Shown here one piece after another: positions 1 through 8,596 of a DNA stretch of 11,302 nt. Made by a program: the position numbers and the translations under genes. Under the pieces are notes generated by a model. That model saw nothing but the letters and a program-made list of their open reading frames with translations, had not been told where the DNA came from and did no database searches. The first letter of the stretch is position 1. Every line of letters begins with the position of its first letter. The DNA comes from Betaproteobacteria bacterium (lineage in GTDB: Bacteria; Pseudomonadota; Gammaproteobacteria; Burkholderiales; Casimicrobiaceae): assembly GCA_016717855.1 (NCBI GenBank), contig JADKEV010000080.1, positions 1-11,302 of the forward strand, written 5' to 3'.

Positions 1-2071
1 GCAACGTGGCCATGTCGTTGATGGGCGGCAGGCATTGCCGGCCACGGCACACCAGGCCTGCGGCGCGGCGTAACAGGCTTGGCCAGCGCCTCGGGCAGCT
101 CGCGGACGTCGTCGGGCAGCTGCAGTACCAGAGCCTCGGGCAGGTAGTGGGTGGCCAGCGCGGCGCGCCACGGGAGCAGCGCAGGCGCGGGGCCAGTCAG
201 GATCGCCACCGCCGGGGGTGCTGTGGCCTCGGTCAGCGCGCAAGCCAGCGTCCCGAAACCCGACGGGGCGCGTTCGATGTCGGCGCTGAACAGCGCCATT
301 GCGCCGCTGCGCGGCGTCCCGAGGTAGCGCTGTTCGCCGGTCAGATTCCACCCGCCGCTGCAGGTGCAGCGCGGCCATTGGCCGTTGCCCCGACGCCGTG
401 GCGCCGTCGTGGCCCGACTTCCGGGCGCAGCACCAGCCCTCGTGGTCGTGGCTGGTGGAAAAAAGAAACCCGCCCTCGCGCAGGTCCTCGAACTGCGCGA
501 GCAGCAGGTCCGCCAGCGCGCAGTCCACTGGACGTCGGCCGGGCGCAGCACGTCGCCCTGCATCACCTCGAGCAGCGCGCCGAGCAGGAACGCGTGATCG
601 TCGAGGTAGGCGTTCAAGTGTGAGCGGCCGTCCTTGTGCGTGGCGAGCAGGCGCCCGTCGCGCCACAACGCGGCGTGCACGAAGTCCGCTGCGCGGCGCT
701 GGATGTGGGCACTAAGCGGTTCGCCAAACACCCGCGCGGCGGAACGCCATCCCGTCGATGGCCAGCGCATTCCAGCTGGTCAGGATCTTGTCGTCGCGGC
801 CTGGGCACGGCGCGTTGCTCGCGCAGTTCCAGCAGGCGCGCCCGCGCACGGTCGATAGCCGTCGCGCAATCCGCCTCGGGGATCCCCCAGCCGCGCGGCC
901 ACTTCGGCCAGCGGCAGGGGTGACGTGCAGATGCCAGGCGTGGCGCTCGGTTGGGCGGCCCATCCAACCCATAGCGCGGCCAGGCAGCGTATTCGGCGGG
1001 AGGAAGTTGCTGCCGCACTCGTCGCGCTGCCACACATAGAAGCGGCCCTCCTCCCTTCCGAGTCGGCATCGATGCTCAGGTAGTAGCCGCCATCATCCGC
1101 CTGCATCCGCGCATCAGCCACGCCGCCGTCATCGCGCAGACTTCCCGGAACAGCGGCTCGCCGGTGAGCTGCCAGGCCTCGGCATACAGGCGCAGCAGCG
1201 GCCCGTTGTCGTACAGCATCTTCTCAAAATGCGGAATCATCCACCGGGCATCGGTGCTGTAGCGGCAGAAGCCGCCGCCCAGGTGATCGAACAGGCCACC
1301 TTCGGCCATCCGGCGCAAGGTCAGCAGCACAGCGTCGCGCGCGGCGTCATCGCCCGCGGCGACGGCATGCCGCAACAGCGCGTCGAGGTTCGCCGGATGC
1401 GGGAACTTGGGCGCGCCCCCGAAGCCGCCGTCGACCTCGTCGAACGCCTGCATCAATGCCTGGCGCAGGCCGGGACCGGCTTGCGCCGCGATCCGCTCGA
1501 AGTCGTTGCCGCGCGGGCCCGAACCGGCGCCGCCCCCACCATCGACGCCTTCGGTGCTGGCGCTTCTGGGCAGCGTCGCGGCCAGCGCGCGCACCAGTTC
1601 GTCGCCCTGTGCCGCGACCTGCTCGCGCTGGCCGGCCCAGACCTCGGCCACGCGCTCGACAGATCGTCGAAGCCGGGCCTGCCGTATTCGCGTGCTTGGG
1701 AAAGTAGGTCCCGCCGAAGAACGGCTTAGCCTCCGGGGTCAGGAACATCGTCAGCGGCCAGCCGCCCGGTCCGCGCGCGATCAGTTGATGCGCGGTCTGG
1801 TAGATCTGGTCGATGTCGGGCCGCTCTTCCCGATCGACCTTGATGTTGACGAAGTGCCGGTTCATCAGCGCCGCAGTCGCCTCGTCCTCGAAGCACTCGT
1901 GGGCCATCACGTGGCACCAATGGCACGCCGAATAGCCGACCGAGAGGAGGATCGGGCGGTTGTCCGCGCGTGCCGCGGCGAGCGCCCGTCGCCCCACGGA
2001 TACCAGTCCACCGGGTTGCCGGCGTGCTGTTGCAGGTGAGGACTGGTCTCGTTGGCGAGGCGGTTGGGCAT
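1..2071 (-). pseudogene. yyaL: YyaL/SPATA20-type thioredoxin-domain protein (DUF255), frame-broken, C-terminus cut by window edge
   Basis: Read from ATG 2071 on the minus strand, the product starts MPNRLANETSPHLQQHAGNP and continues to SACHWCHVM, with a CxxC-type pair at about residues 50 and 53. This is the N-terminal thioredoxin-like domain (DUF255) of the YyaL/SPATA20 family. The second, six-hairpin-glycosidase-like domain follows: GGFGGAPKFPHPANL (near 1410), DHLGGGFCRYSTDA and PHFEKMLYDNGPL (about 1200-1290), YLSIDADSEG (about 1080), RDDKILTSWNALAIDG (about 790). The C-terminal VCRGRQCLPPI lies at about 20-50, so only a few codons are missing at the left edge. The family is about 650-700 residues, which fits. 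At least eight frame changes are needed, for example near 1988, 1693, 1668, 1112 and 1053, with no loss of similarity between them. The biochemical role of the family is poorly defined. The start is 18 nt after the FKBP stop, without a clear Shine-Dalgarno, which suggests co-transcription. Family assignment is confident; functionality is not. Confidence 0.88.
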
Positions 2072-2089
2072 GCGCGCCCCGGAAGTCCG

Positions 2090-2752
2090 CTACTTGACGA
2101 TTTCGAGCACTCGACTTCGAAGATCAGCGTGGCGCCAGGCTTGATCTTGGGTGGCGAGCCGCGGTCCCCGTAGGCGATATCGGCGGGGCAGACCAGGCGG
2201 GACTTGCCGCCCACCTTGATCTCCTGCACGCCCTCGGTCCAGCACTTGATCACGCCGGTCAGCGGGAACGACGCCGGCTGGCCGCGCTGGACGGAACTGT
2301 CGAACACTGCGCCATCGAGCAGGGTCCCGTGATAGTGGACTTTTACCGTGTCGGATGACTTGGGGGCGGGGCCGCTGCCCGCCTTCATCGGGATGACGAT
2401 GGCGCCCGACGCGGTCTTTTGCGGCGGGCCCGCGGCCGCCTTGGCCAGGGCCGCGGCCCCGACCTTCTTCTCCTTCTCGGCCGCGACCGCGGTGCGGGAC
2501 TGCGCGAATTGCTGGATCTTCGGTCCGTAGGTCGTCGCGTCGACCTTGAGCGGACGCTGCTGCGCGCCATCGGAAATGCCGGACTTCGCCTTCGAGCTCG
2601 GCTTCGCTTAGCGCCAGGCCGATCATGGACTGGCTGATCGCGACGCCGACGGCGTACAGGGATTTCTGCTCGTCAGTGGCAGGGTCGGCGGCGCGCGCCC
2701 CTGTCCAACCGATGCTCAATGCTGCTGCCAGGAAGAATGTGGTGATTTTCAA
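2090..2752 (-). pseudogene. FKBP-type peptidyl-prolyl cis-trans isomerase, Mip/FkpA-like, secreted, two frameshifts
   Basis: Predicted periplasmic prolyl isomerase of about 220 residues. The best start is TTG at 2752-2750, 6 nt after GAAGAGG; it gives the signal peptide (M)KITTFFLAAALSIGWTGARA, probably cleaved before ADPATDEQ. Next comes a FKBP_N-like helical dimerisation region (KSLYAVGVAISQSMIGLALSEAELE, then GISDGAQQRPLKVDATTYG and an Ala/Lys-rich linker). The C-terminal FKBP domain shows KVHYHGTLLDGAVFDSS, VIKCWTEGVQEIKVGGK, CPADIAYGDRGSP and PGATLIFEVE. These carry the usual aromatic pocket residues, including the Trp of the WTEG motif and the Tyr-Gly of AYGDRG. The frame breaks near 2590 (after ELEG) and near 2110 (before LEIVK and the TAG at 2092-2090). 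It lies just upstream of the YyaL-like gene on the same strand, probably as the first gene of a two-gene unit, and is divergent from icd. Confidence 0.88.
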
Positions 2753-2758
2753 GATGAA

Positions 2759-2765
2759 CCTCTTC
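2759..2765 (-). promoter_or_regulatory. Ribosome binding site that sets a TTG start for the FKBP gene
   Basis: On the minus strand GAAGAGG is followed by 6 nt and then TTG AAA ATC ACC. No ATG or GTG lies in this frame close to the signal peptide, and starting farther upstream would add a charged, non-signal-like extension. The TTG is therefore the best start. Confidence 0.6.
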
Positions 2766-2837
2766 GGCGAAAACCGCGATAGTACCCGACCCGGCGAAAT
2801 CGCCCGCGGCGCTCTGCCCCCGGTTTGACTTGCGTCA

Positions 2838-2866
2838 TTGACTGAGCCCCGGCGCTCGGGGATACT
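2838..2866 (+). promoter_or_regulatory. Sigma70-like promoter for icd
   Basis: TTGACT (2838-2843), a 17-nt spacer, then GATACT (2861-2866). The -35 matches the consensus TTGACA in five of six bases and the -10 matches TATAAT in four of six. Transcription would start near 2873, leaving a leader of about 100 nt before icd. The spacer contains the perfect dyad CCCCG-GCGCT-CGGGG (2847-2861), which could be an operator or chance in GC-rich DNA. A second TTGACT at 2825-2830 has no fitting -10. Predicted from sequence only. Confidence 0.5.
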
Positions 2867-2960
2867 CGACCACCGCTGTGGACTTCCCGGCCCTGTACGC
2901 GCCTCCGGCAATGACTGCTTGCCCGGTGGCCGCCGCCGACGCAGATCAACCAACCCGTAT

Positions 2961-2964
2961 GGAG
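2961..2964 (+). promoter_or_regulatory. Ribosome binding site favouring the GTG start of icd
   Basis: GGAG at 2961-2964 lies 9 nt before GTG at 2974. The in-frame ATG at 2959 overlaps this site and has no Shine-Dalgarno of its own. Starting at GTG gives (M)TTGRSKIIYTLTDEAP, which matches the short N-terminus usual for the family. Confidence 0.55.
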
Positions 2965-2973
2965 AAAAACCAA

Positions 2974-5208
2974 GTGACTACAGGTAGATCGAAAATCATC
3001 TACACGCTGACCGATGAGGCGCCGCTGCTCGCGACGTATTCGCTGCTGCCGGTCATCAAGACCTTCACGGCGCCGGCCGGCATTGACGTCGTCCCGAGCG
3101 ACATTTCGGTGGCCGCGCGGATACTCGCCGAATTCCCCGACTACCTGACGGAGCAGCAGAAGGTTCCCGACAACCTGGGCGAACTCGGGCGGCTGACGAA
3201 GCAACCTGACACCAACATCATCAAGCTGCCCAACATCAGCGCCTCGCAGAACCAGCTGGTCGGCGCGATCCGCGAGCTGCAGGCCAAGGGCTACAAGGTC
3301 CCCGACTATCCCGAGGAAGTGAAGTCGGAAGCGGACAAGAAGATCAAGGAGCGCTATTCGAAAGCACTGGGCAGCGCCGTCAACCCGGTGCTGCGCGAAG
3401 GCAACTCGGACCGCCGCGCGCCCGCCGCGGTCAAGCGCTATGCCCGGAAGAACCCGCACACGATGGCGCCGTGGAGCCCCGCCTCCCGTACCCACGTCTC
3501 GCACATGTGGAGCGGCGATTTCTACCACAGCGAAAAGTGCATGACGATGCCCAAGGCGTGCGACGTGAAGATGGAGCTGGTCACCAAGAGCGGCAAGACC
3601 ATCGTCCTCAAGCCCAAGGTGTCGCTGCTCGAAGGCGAGATCATCGACAGCATGTTCATGAGCAAGAAGGCGCTGTGCAAGTTCTTCGAAGACCAGATGG
3701 AAGATGCGCGCAAGACCGGCGTGATGTTCTCGCTGCACGTGAAGGCGACGATGATGAAGGTCTCGCACCCTATCGTGTTCGGCCACGCGGTCAAGGTGTT
3801 CTACAAGGACCTGTTCGCCAAGCACGGCAAGCTGTTCGAGGAACTGGGCGTCAACCCGAACAACGGCATCAGCAGCGTCTACGACAAGATCAAGGACCTG
3901 CCGCATTCCCTGCACGAGGAAATCGAGCACGACATTCATGCCTGCTACGAGTCCCGTCCGGAACTGGCGATGGTCGATTCGGCCAAGGGCATCTCCAACC
4001 TGCACGCGCCCAACGACGTGATCGTCGACGCGTCGATGCCGGCAATGATCCGCGTCGGCGGCAAGATGTGGGGGCCGGACGGCAAGCTGAAGGACACCAA
4101 GGCGGTGATGCCCGAATCCACGTTCGCGCGGATCTACCAGGAAGTCATCGACTTCTGCAAGTATCACGGCGCGTTCGATCCAGCGACCATGGGCACCGTG
4201 CCCAACGTCGGCCTGATGGCGCAGCAGGCAGAAGAGTACGGCTCGCACGACAAGACCTTCGAGATTCCGGAGGACGGCGTGGCGCGCATCGTCGACTTCG
4301 ACGGCAACGTGCTGCTTGAGCAGAACGTCGAGACGGGCGATATCTGGCGGATGTGCCAGGTCAAGGACGCGGCGATCCGGGATTGGGTGAAGCTGGCCGT
4401 GACCCGCGCCCGCCAGTCCGACACGCCGGCGGTGTTCTGGCTCGACGAGTACCGTCCGCACGAGGCCGAGCTGATCAAGAAAGTGAAACTCTACCTGCAG
4501 GATTACGACCTGACCGGGCTCGATATCCAGATCATGTCCCAGATGCGCTCGATGCGCTACACGCTGGAGCGCGTGATCCGCGGCAAGGACACCATCTCGG
4601 TGACCGGCAACATCCTGCGCGACTATCTGACCGATCTGTTCCCGATCATGGAACTGGGCACCAGCGCCAAGATGCTGTCCATCGTGCCATTGATGGACGG
4701 TGGCGCCATGTTCGAAACCGGCGCGGGCGGCTCGGCGCCCAAGCACGTCCAGCAGCTCAAGGAAGAAAACCACCTGCGCTGGGACTCGTTGGGCGAGTTT
4801 CTGGCGCTGGCCGTTTCGCTCGAAGACCTTGGCATCAAGACCGGCAACGCCAGGGCGAAGATCCTGGCGAAGACCCTGGACGACGCCACCGGCAAGCTGC
4901 TCGACAACAACAAGGGACCGTCGCCCAAGACCGGCCAGTTGGACAACCGCGGCAGCCACTACTATCTGGCGATGTACTGGGCGCAGGCGCTGGCAGAACA
5001 GACCGAAGACAAGGAACTGCAGGCGCGCTTCGCCCCGCTTGCCCGCGCACTGGCGGAGAACGAGCAGAAGATACTCGGCGAGTTCAAGGCCGTGCAGGGC
5101 AAGCCGGCCGACATCGGCGGGTACTACCTGCCCGATCCCGCGAAGGCCGAAGCCATCATGCGCCCGTCGCCGACCTTCAACAAGATAATGAGCTCGGCGC
5201 AAACCTGA
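2974..5208 (+). CDS. icd: Monomeric NADP-dependent isocitrate dehydrogenase
   Basis: Oxidatively decarboxylates isocitrate to 2-oxoglutarate with NADP in the cytosolic TCA cycle (EC 1.1.1.42). It is a complete 744-residue product; monomeric enzymes are usually about 740. Numbered from GTG 2974, residues align two positions ahead of my recollection of Azotobacter vinelandii IDH. Isocitrate-binding residues: Ser134, Asn137, Arg141 and Arg147 (NPVLREGNSDRR), Lys257 (KATMMK), Tyr422 (EEYGSHDK) and Arg549. Metal ligands: Asp352 (VDASMPAMIR), Asp550 and Asp554 (RDYLTD). NADP 2'-phosphate contacts: His591 and Arg602 are kept, but the position of Arg649 in the Azotobacter enzyme is Pro651 (NNKGPSPKTG). 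NADP use is therefore expected. ATG 2959, five codons upstream, is an alternative start. This is the only fully intact long gene in the window. It has its own promoter upstream and is convergent with the gene at 5329-6333. Confidence 0.97.
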   Translation: MTTGRSKIIYTLTDEAPLLATYSLLPVIKTFTAPAGIDVVPSDISVAARILAEFPDYLTEQQKVPDNLGELGRLTKQPDTNIIKLPNISASQNQLVGAIRELQAKGYKVPDYPEEVKSEADKKIKERYSKALGSAVNPVLREGNSDRRAPAAVKRYARKNPHTMAPWSPASRTHVSHMWSGDFYHSEKCMTMPKACDVKMELVTKSGKTIVLKPKVSLLEGEIIDSMFMSKKALCKFFEDQMEDARKTGVMFSLHVKATMMKVSHPIVFGHAVKVFYKDLFAKHGKLFEELGVNPNNGISSVYDKIKDLPHSLHEEIEHDIHACYESRPELAMVDSAKGISNLHAPNDVIVDASMPAMIRVGGKMWGPDGKLKDTKAVMPESTFARIYQEVIDFCKYHGAFDPATMGTVPNVGLMAQQAEEYGSHDKTFEIPEDGVARIVDFDGNVLLEQNVETGDIWRMCQVKDAAIRDWVKLAVTRARQSDTPAVFWLDEYRPHEAELIKKVKLYLQDYDLTGLDIQIMSQMRSMRYTLERVIRGKDTISVTGNILRDYLTDLFPIMELGTSAKMLSIVPLMDGGAMFETGAGGSAPKHVQQLKEENHLRWDSLGEFLALAVSLEDLGIKTGNARAKILAKTLDDATGKLLDNNKGPSPKTGQLDNRGSHYYLAMYWAQALAEQTEDKELQARFAPLARALAENEQKILGEFKAVQGKPADIGGYYLPDPAKAEAIMRPSPTFNKIMSSAQT

Positions 5209-5229
5209 CCACATTCCGGCCTTACACCT

Positions 5230-5262
5230 GATTCCCTCTCCCCGCCTGCGGGAGGAGGAATC
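5230..5262. terminator. Imperfect hairpin in the convergent gap after icd, possible bidirectional terminator
   Basis: Lies 21 nt after the icd stop. GATTCC plus a pyrimidine-rich arm (5230-5245) pairs imperfectly with GCGGGAGGAG plus GAATC (5248-5262) around a CT loop. No U-tract follows on either strand, so Rho-independent termination is uncertain. It could instead be a dispersed palindromic repeat. The rest of the gap (5263-5328) holds only a 5-bp inverted repeat, CACCG-GAAT-CGGTG (5283-5296), after the minus-strand gene. Confidence 0.4.
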
Positions 5263-5328
5263 AAAATGAGCGGTCGGTCGATCACCGGAATCGGTGTCGG
5301 GGCCGCAGGGCTACTGCAGCGGTTTCCG

Positions 5329-6333
5329 TCACCAATTCCCGCCTACTGCGCCGTGCAGAACGCCAGCCTTCATCGCGCCAGCCCAGGTCGACCATCGCGG
5401 CGTGTCGGCCTGCACCGGCGTAAAGCGATGGTTGGAGTCCAGGGTTGCGCGGCCCGCTGGGTGGGGAACGCGTTGTTGCAGGCACGATAGAGCGGCTGGG
5501 TATTCGGCGATGACCGGCATCGCGCTGATCGTGACGAGCGTGGTCAGGCCGTTGGCGGGGAACGCCGCGGTGATGCTGGCGCCAGCGCCCGAGACGCCCG
5601 CCCCGCCGATCGCGTAATCCGCGTTGGGCTGGCCCGGCACGGTCGCGGTGCCGGCCAGCGTCAGCGTGACGACAAACGTCCCGCCGGCGCGCACTCTGCG
5701 GTGACCGGCGCGGACAGGATCACATCGAAGCCGATGGCGGTGGGGCCGGACTCCGGAACCGTTTGCGTTCCGGGTGAGCGTGACCATCAGCTTGCCGCAG
5801 AGCAGCGGGCCGGTGGTCGCGAACGTCTGCCCAGCGGCCGCGGTACTCGCACCGAAACCGATCCACATCGGCCCGGCCGGGGTCGCGGTCAGCGTGAACT
5901 GCGCGTCGTAGGCTTGACCGGCAGCGCGACGTTGGGCCAGCCGCCGCTCGGGCCGCAGCCTTTTACCACCGTGAAGTCGGCACCCACCACGGCCGCGGCC
6001 CCGGCCTTGTCGCAGGTGTTGTTGAGCGCGGTGGGCACACCATCGGCCACGAGCCCCGTCTGCAGCCGGTTGCCGATCGCGGGATCGCCGGCGGCCGAGC
6101 GCGCTTATATTCCAGGCACAGCCCCAGGCCGGCGGTGCCCGCCCAGTTCGACGCGCCGTTGGCCACCAGCGACGTCGTCGGGATTTCACGCGGTCGCCGT
6201 TGGCAACGAAGACGGGCGGATATCGCCGCCCCATTGCGTGAGGTTCGCGAAAGTTGACGGTCTGGACGGCGTGCGCATGGCCCGCCGCCACGGCCGCGCA
6301 AACCAGCGCGACCAGCGCCAGACCAGCATTCAT
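5329..6333 (-). pseudogene. Secreted protein of unknown function with a possible Calx-beta-like domain, frame-broken
   Basis: From ATG 6333 the product begins MNAGLALVALVCAAVAAGHA, a typical signal peptide, with probable cleavage after HAHA or AVQT. Joined frames then read VNF, NLTQWGGDIRPSSLPTAT, SLVANGASNWAGTAGLGLCLEY, NNTCDKAGAAAVVGADF, AYDAQFTLTATPAGPMWIGFG, LLCGKLMVTLTRN. Near the C-terminus come TFVVTLTLAGTATVPG, NADYAIGGAGVS and ITAAFPANGLTTLVTI. This alternation of short beta strands with an Ala-Asp-Tyr resembles a Calx-beta or similar Ig-like sandwich, but the match is weak. The length is about 330 residues, with at least four frame changes (near 6255, 6190, 5920 and 5765). The last 50 codons before the TGA at 5331-5329 are not recognisable. 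It is divergent from the DUF11-repeat gene, so the two may share the region 6334-6409 for expression. Confidence 0.55.
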
Positions 6334-6379
6334 GATAGGAATTGCCTTAGGGTCGAAGTCCCGGTGCAATGAAGCGGCC

Positions 6380-8121
6380 ATGATCCAGTTTAAACAGTAT
6401 TCGGGCCGATGGGCGCAAACAGATGTGAATTCTCGATCCCACCCTGCCGGGGCTGTGCGTTCGAATCCTGTTCGCAGCTTCCACCGGGCTGGCCTGGCTT
6501 CTGCGCTCGTTGTCCTCGCAACCACATCGCTGTTTTTGCTGACGCCCTCGCGTCGACAGTCTATTGCCGCGTCCGAGCTACGCCACAACCATCGCGCGCA
6601 ACCTGCTTGCGCAGATCGTGGCCGCGCCAACCCACTCGATCCTGAAGAGGCGCAGTCCAGGCCGCCGACCTCGCAGTCACGAATGCGGCCACGCCGGACC
6701 CAAATCAGGCGATGCGGGCGACACGGCATTACGACCATCGCCGTGTCGGCGGACGCCTCCATCACCAACCCAGAACACTCGGATCCGGTATTGGCCGGCT
6801 CCAACCTGACCTACACGATCGTTTTGACGAATGCCGGTCCGAGTGATTTCACGTTGCCGGGCTACGCAGGATTGAGCGACGCGCTGCCCGCCAGGGTCCA
6901 CGCCTTGTCTCGCTGGCTGCGCCCCTGCCGGCTGGTCGTGCCGGCGCCAGCGATCAGGCGGTACCGGCGGCGCAGTCCGGGGCCAAATATCCGTTCGCCG
7001 TCGGCAGCGCGGAATTCACGCTGACTGTCAAGGTCGCCGCGTCGTTGCCTGCCGAGCGCCGTGGTAGCCAGACACCGCATACGGCGGTTTCGCTGTGGTC
7101 GTGCTCGCGGGGCAGGGCGACTCTGTCGATCCCGACCCCGATCCCGCCAACAACAGCAGCACCGCGTCGACTTTGGTCGCCGCTTCCTCCGATTTGCACG
7201 TCACACCAACATCGATTCGCCCGATCCGGTGCTCGTGGGCGGCAAAGTGACGTGCTGACATCATGATCGGCAATGTCGGCCCGAGCAACGCCTCAGCCTC
7301 ACCGTCGCTCTCCGATACGCTGCCGGCGGGCACGAGCTTTCGTGTCGCTGGCGGCACCGCCAGCCTGGACATGCGTAACCCTGCGGTCAGCCGGCGGGGA
7401 GCGGTGTCGTGCAACAGCGTCCCGCTGGCCCCGCTCAGCGCGCTCTTTACGCTGGTCGTCAACATCGCGGCGTCGTTGCCCGGCAGGACCGTCCTGTCGA
7501 ACACGGCGACGGCCTCGTCCATAGCGATCCGATCCGGCCAACAATTCCGTCACCGCCACCACCACCGTACGCACTGTCCCCGGCAGCCATATCTGCGACC
7601 AAAGCCGTCGCCGGCGCTGCTTTATGCGCCGGCGGGGCTGTCGTCTACCATCGTGCTGACCAACAATGCGGCGACGCCGCGGGGCGACAATCCGGGCGAC
7701 GAATTCGTCGACGCGCTGCCACCGGAACTCGTCTGGTCTCCGCGAACGCGAGCGTCCGGCTTTGGCGGTCTTCGACGTGCCGGGCAACACGTGATGGCGC
7801 TGGACTGGCGGGAATTTCGGCGGCGGATCGAGGTGACCATCACCATCCAGGCGCGGGTCGCGAAATTCCGTCGTTGATGGGCAGGTCGTGTCCAATCAGG
7901 AACCGCGTATTTCGCTGCCGACGGCAATGGCGCCAACAGATCGCAAGTCGTCACGGACAATGCGGGCAGCAGTCCCGGATTTCGGGCAGCGCGACGGTCT
8001 TCGTGCGGTGCGCGCCACCCCCGCGATCATCCCACCGCTCGCCGGTTCATCTGCTCGCACTGGCGGCTCTGCTCTCGCGCTGATCAGGGTGCTCCTGCTG
8101 CGGTGGCGGAAGCGGGCCCAA
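6380..8121 (+). pseudogene. Secreted DUF11-repeat protein with an IPTL-CTERM-like C-terminal tail, frame-broken
   Basis: Exported surface or extracellular protein; no enzymatic function visible. A hydrophobic N-terminal stretch (LASALVVLATTSLFLLTPS, about 6500-6555) is the likely signal peptide; the start codon is uncertain (ATG 6380 or 6409). Joined frames show DUF11 repeats with the hallmarks PDPV.AG..LTYTIVLTNAGPS, LSDALPAG, VSNTA and DPDPANNS. Units lie at about 6664-6740 (partial), 6768-7190, 7200-7560 and 7596-7975; the last ends VVSNQGTAYFAADGNG. The tail reads IIPPL, then HLLALAALL, ALI and VLLLRWRKR across two frameshifts (near 8040 and 8072). That is a Pro motif, a membrane span and a basic cluster, as in IPTL-CTERM proteins processed by exosortase. 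The true stop is unclear because the frame changes; 8121 is a conservative end. At least eight frame changes are needed. Confidence 0.68.
6664..7975 (+). repeat. DUF11 tandem protein repeats (3-4 units)
   Basis: Recurring elements are SDPVLAGSNLTYTIVLTNAGPSD (6779-6846), SPDPVLVGGKVT then NVGPSNASAS (7217-7300) and APAGLSSTIVLTNNAAT (about 7627-7677). Each is followed by a DALPA/DTLPAG motif and an ending like KVAASLPAG, NIAASLPG or ITIQARV. The unit is about 380-430 nt. Similarity is at protein level; identity between units at DNA level is low, so recent duplication is unlikely. Confidence 0.6.
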
Positions 8122-8232
8122 TGTCCGCGCGATGTTTCGAATTTGCGCGCATCGCGCCAGACCCAGGCATTTGGTCTGCCGGTCATCGCAGAGTGCTGCG
8201 CCAGTCGGCCAAAGTCAGGCACGGCTGCGACA

Positions 8233-8264
8233 TTGCATCCAATGCTAGCAACGCCTACAATGCT
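8233..8264 (+). promoter_or_regulatory. Promoter and possible autoregulatory operator of the FitAB-like module
   Basis: TTGCAT (8233-8238), a 17-nt spacer and TACAAT (8256-8261) form a plausible promoter; the -10 matches the consensus in five of six bases and the -35 in three. CAATGCT occurs twice in direct orientation (8240-8246 and 8258-8264, 18 nt apart), the second copy overlapping the -10. GCAT-CCA-ATGC (8235-8245) is a perfect inverted repeat. FitA/VapB-type antitoxins usually repress their own promoter through such repeats, so these are operator candidates by inference. Confidence 0.5.
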
Positions 8265-8291
8265 GATTTTGGTGCCGGAGGATATGCCGCC

Positions 8292-8596
8292 ATGGCAACT
8301 CTTACTATCCGCAATCTTGACGAACGTCAGGGCCGCCTGCGCGTTCGAGCGGCGACTCGCGGCCGGTCAGTGGAGAGGAGAGCACGCCAGATCCTGCGTG
8401 CGGTTCTGTTTGAATCGGACCCTGCTGAAAGATCTCGCCACGACCGCATACGGTAGCCGTTTCGCAAAGCTGGGCGACGTGCAGCTCCTATCCCGGCTCG
8501 TGAACCTGTACGTTCCCTTTGTGCTGGCCCGAGGATGCCTCCCTATCGGGACGCCCAGCCAGGTCAGGTGCAACGAAAACCAGGCGACGCACGTGA
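8292..8596 (+). pseudogene. FitA-like ribbon-helix-helix antitoxin, frame-broken
   Basis: ATG 8292 follows GGAGG (8277-8281) by 10 nt. The product begins MATLTIRNLDE, then RLRVRAATRGRSVE and ARQILRAVL. This is the ribbon-helix-helix DNA-binding domain of FitA-family antitoxins (MATLTIRNLDE..K..LR.RAA.HGRSMEEE). After a frame change near 8420, SRFAKLGDVQL and then, in another frame, PAREPV match the toxin-wrapping C-terminus (RFA..G...L..P.RE). The likely stop is TGA 8594-8596, in a third frame, overlapping the toxin GTG as GTGA, the usual coupling in these operons. It should neutralise the downstream PIN toxin and repress the operon. In the present frame the protein ends at 8456, losing the toxin-binding part. 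Confidence 0.72.

Noticed and set aside
6..1000. Several plus-strand open frames at the left end
   Set aside because: The minus strand carries the conserved C-terminal half of the YyaL-like protein throughout, so these are shadows; their products are Arg/Ala-rich without motifs.
2749..5214. An 821-codon open frame on the minus strand opposite icd
   Set aside because: It is the antisense shadow of a GC-rich conserved gene: its product is rich in His, Val, Leu, Asp and Arg in the pattern expected from reversed codons and shows no family motif. The plus strand is clearly icd.
5283..5296. CACCG-GAAT-CGGTG hairpin downstream of the minus-strand gene
   Set aside because: A 5-bp stem without a following U-tract is too weak to call as a terminator.
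5266..5490. A 74-codon plus-strand frame after the icd hairpin, preceded by GGAGGAGG
   Set aside because: The purine run is the arm of the hairpin, and the frame overlaps the 3' end of the minus-strand gene without any recognisable motif.
6440..6490. GTTCGAATCCTG followed by CTTCCACC, resembling a tRNA T-loop and 3' end
   Set aside because: The bases around the loop do not form a 5-bp T stem, and no matching acceptor 5' arm lies about 70 nt upstream.
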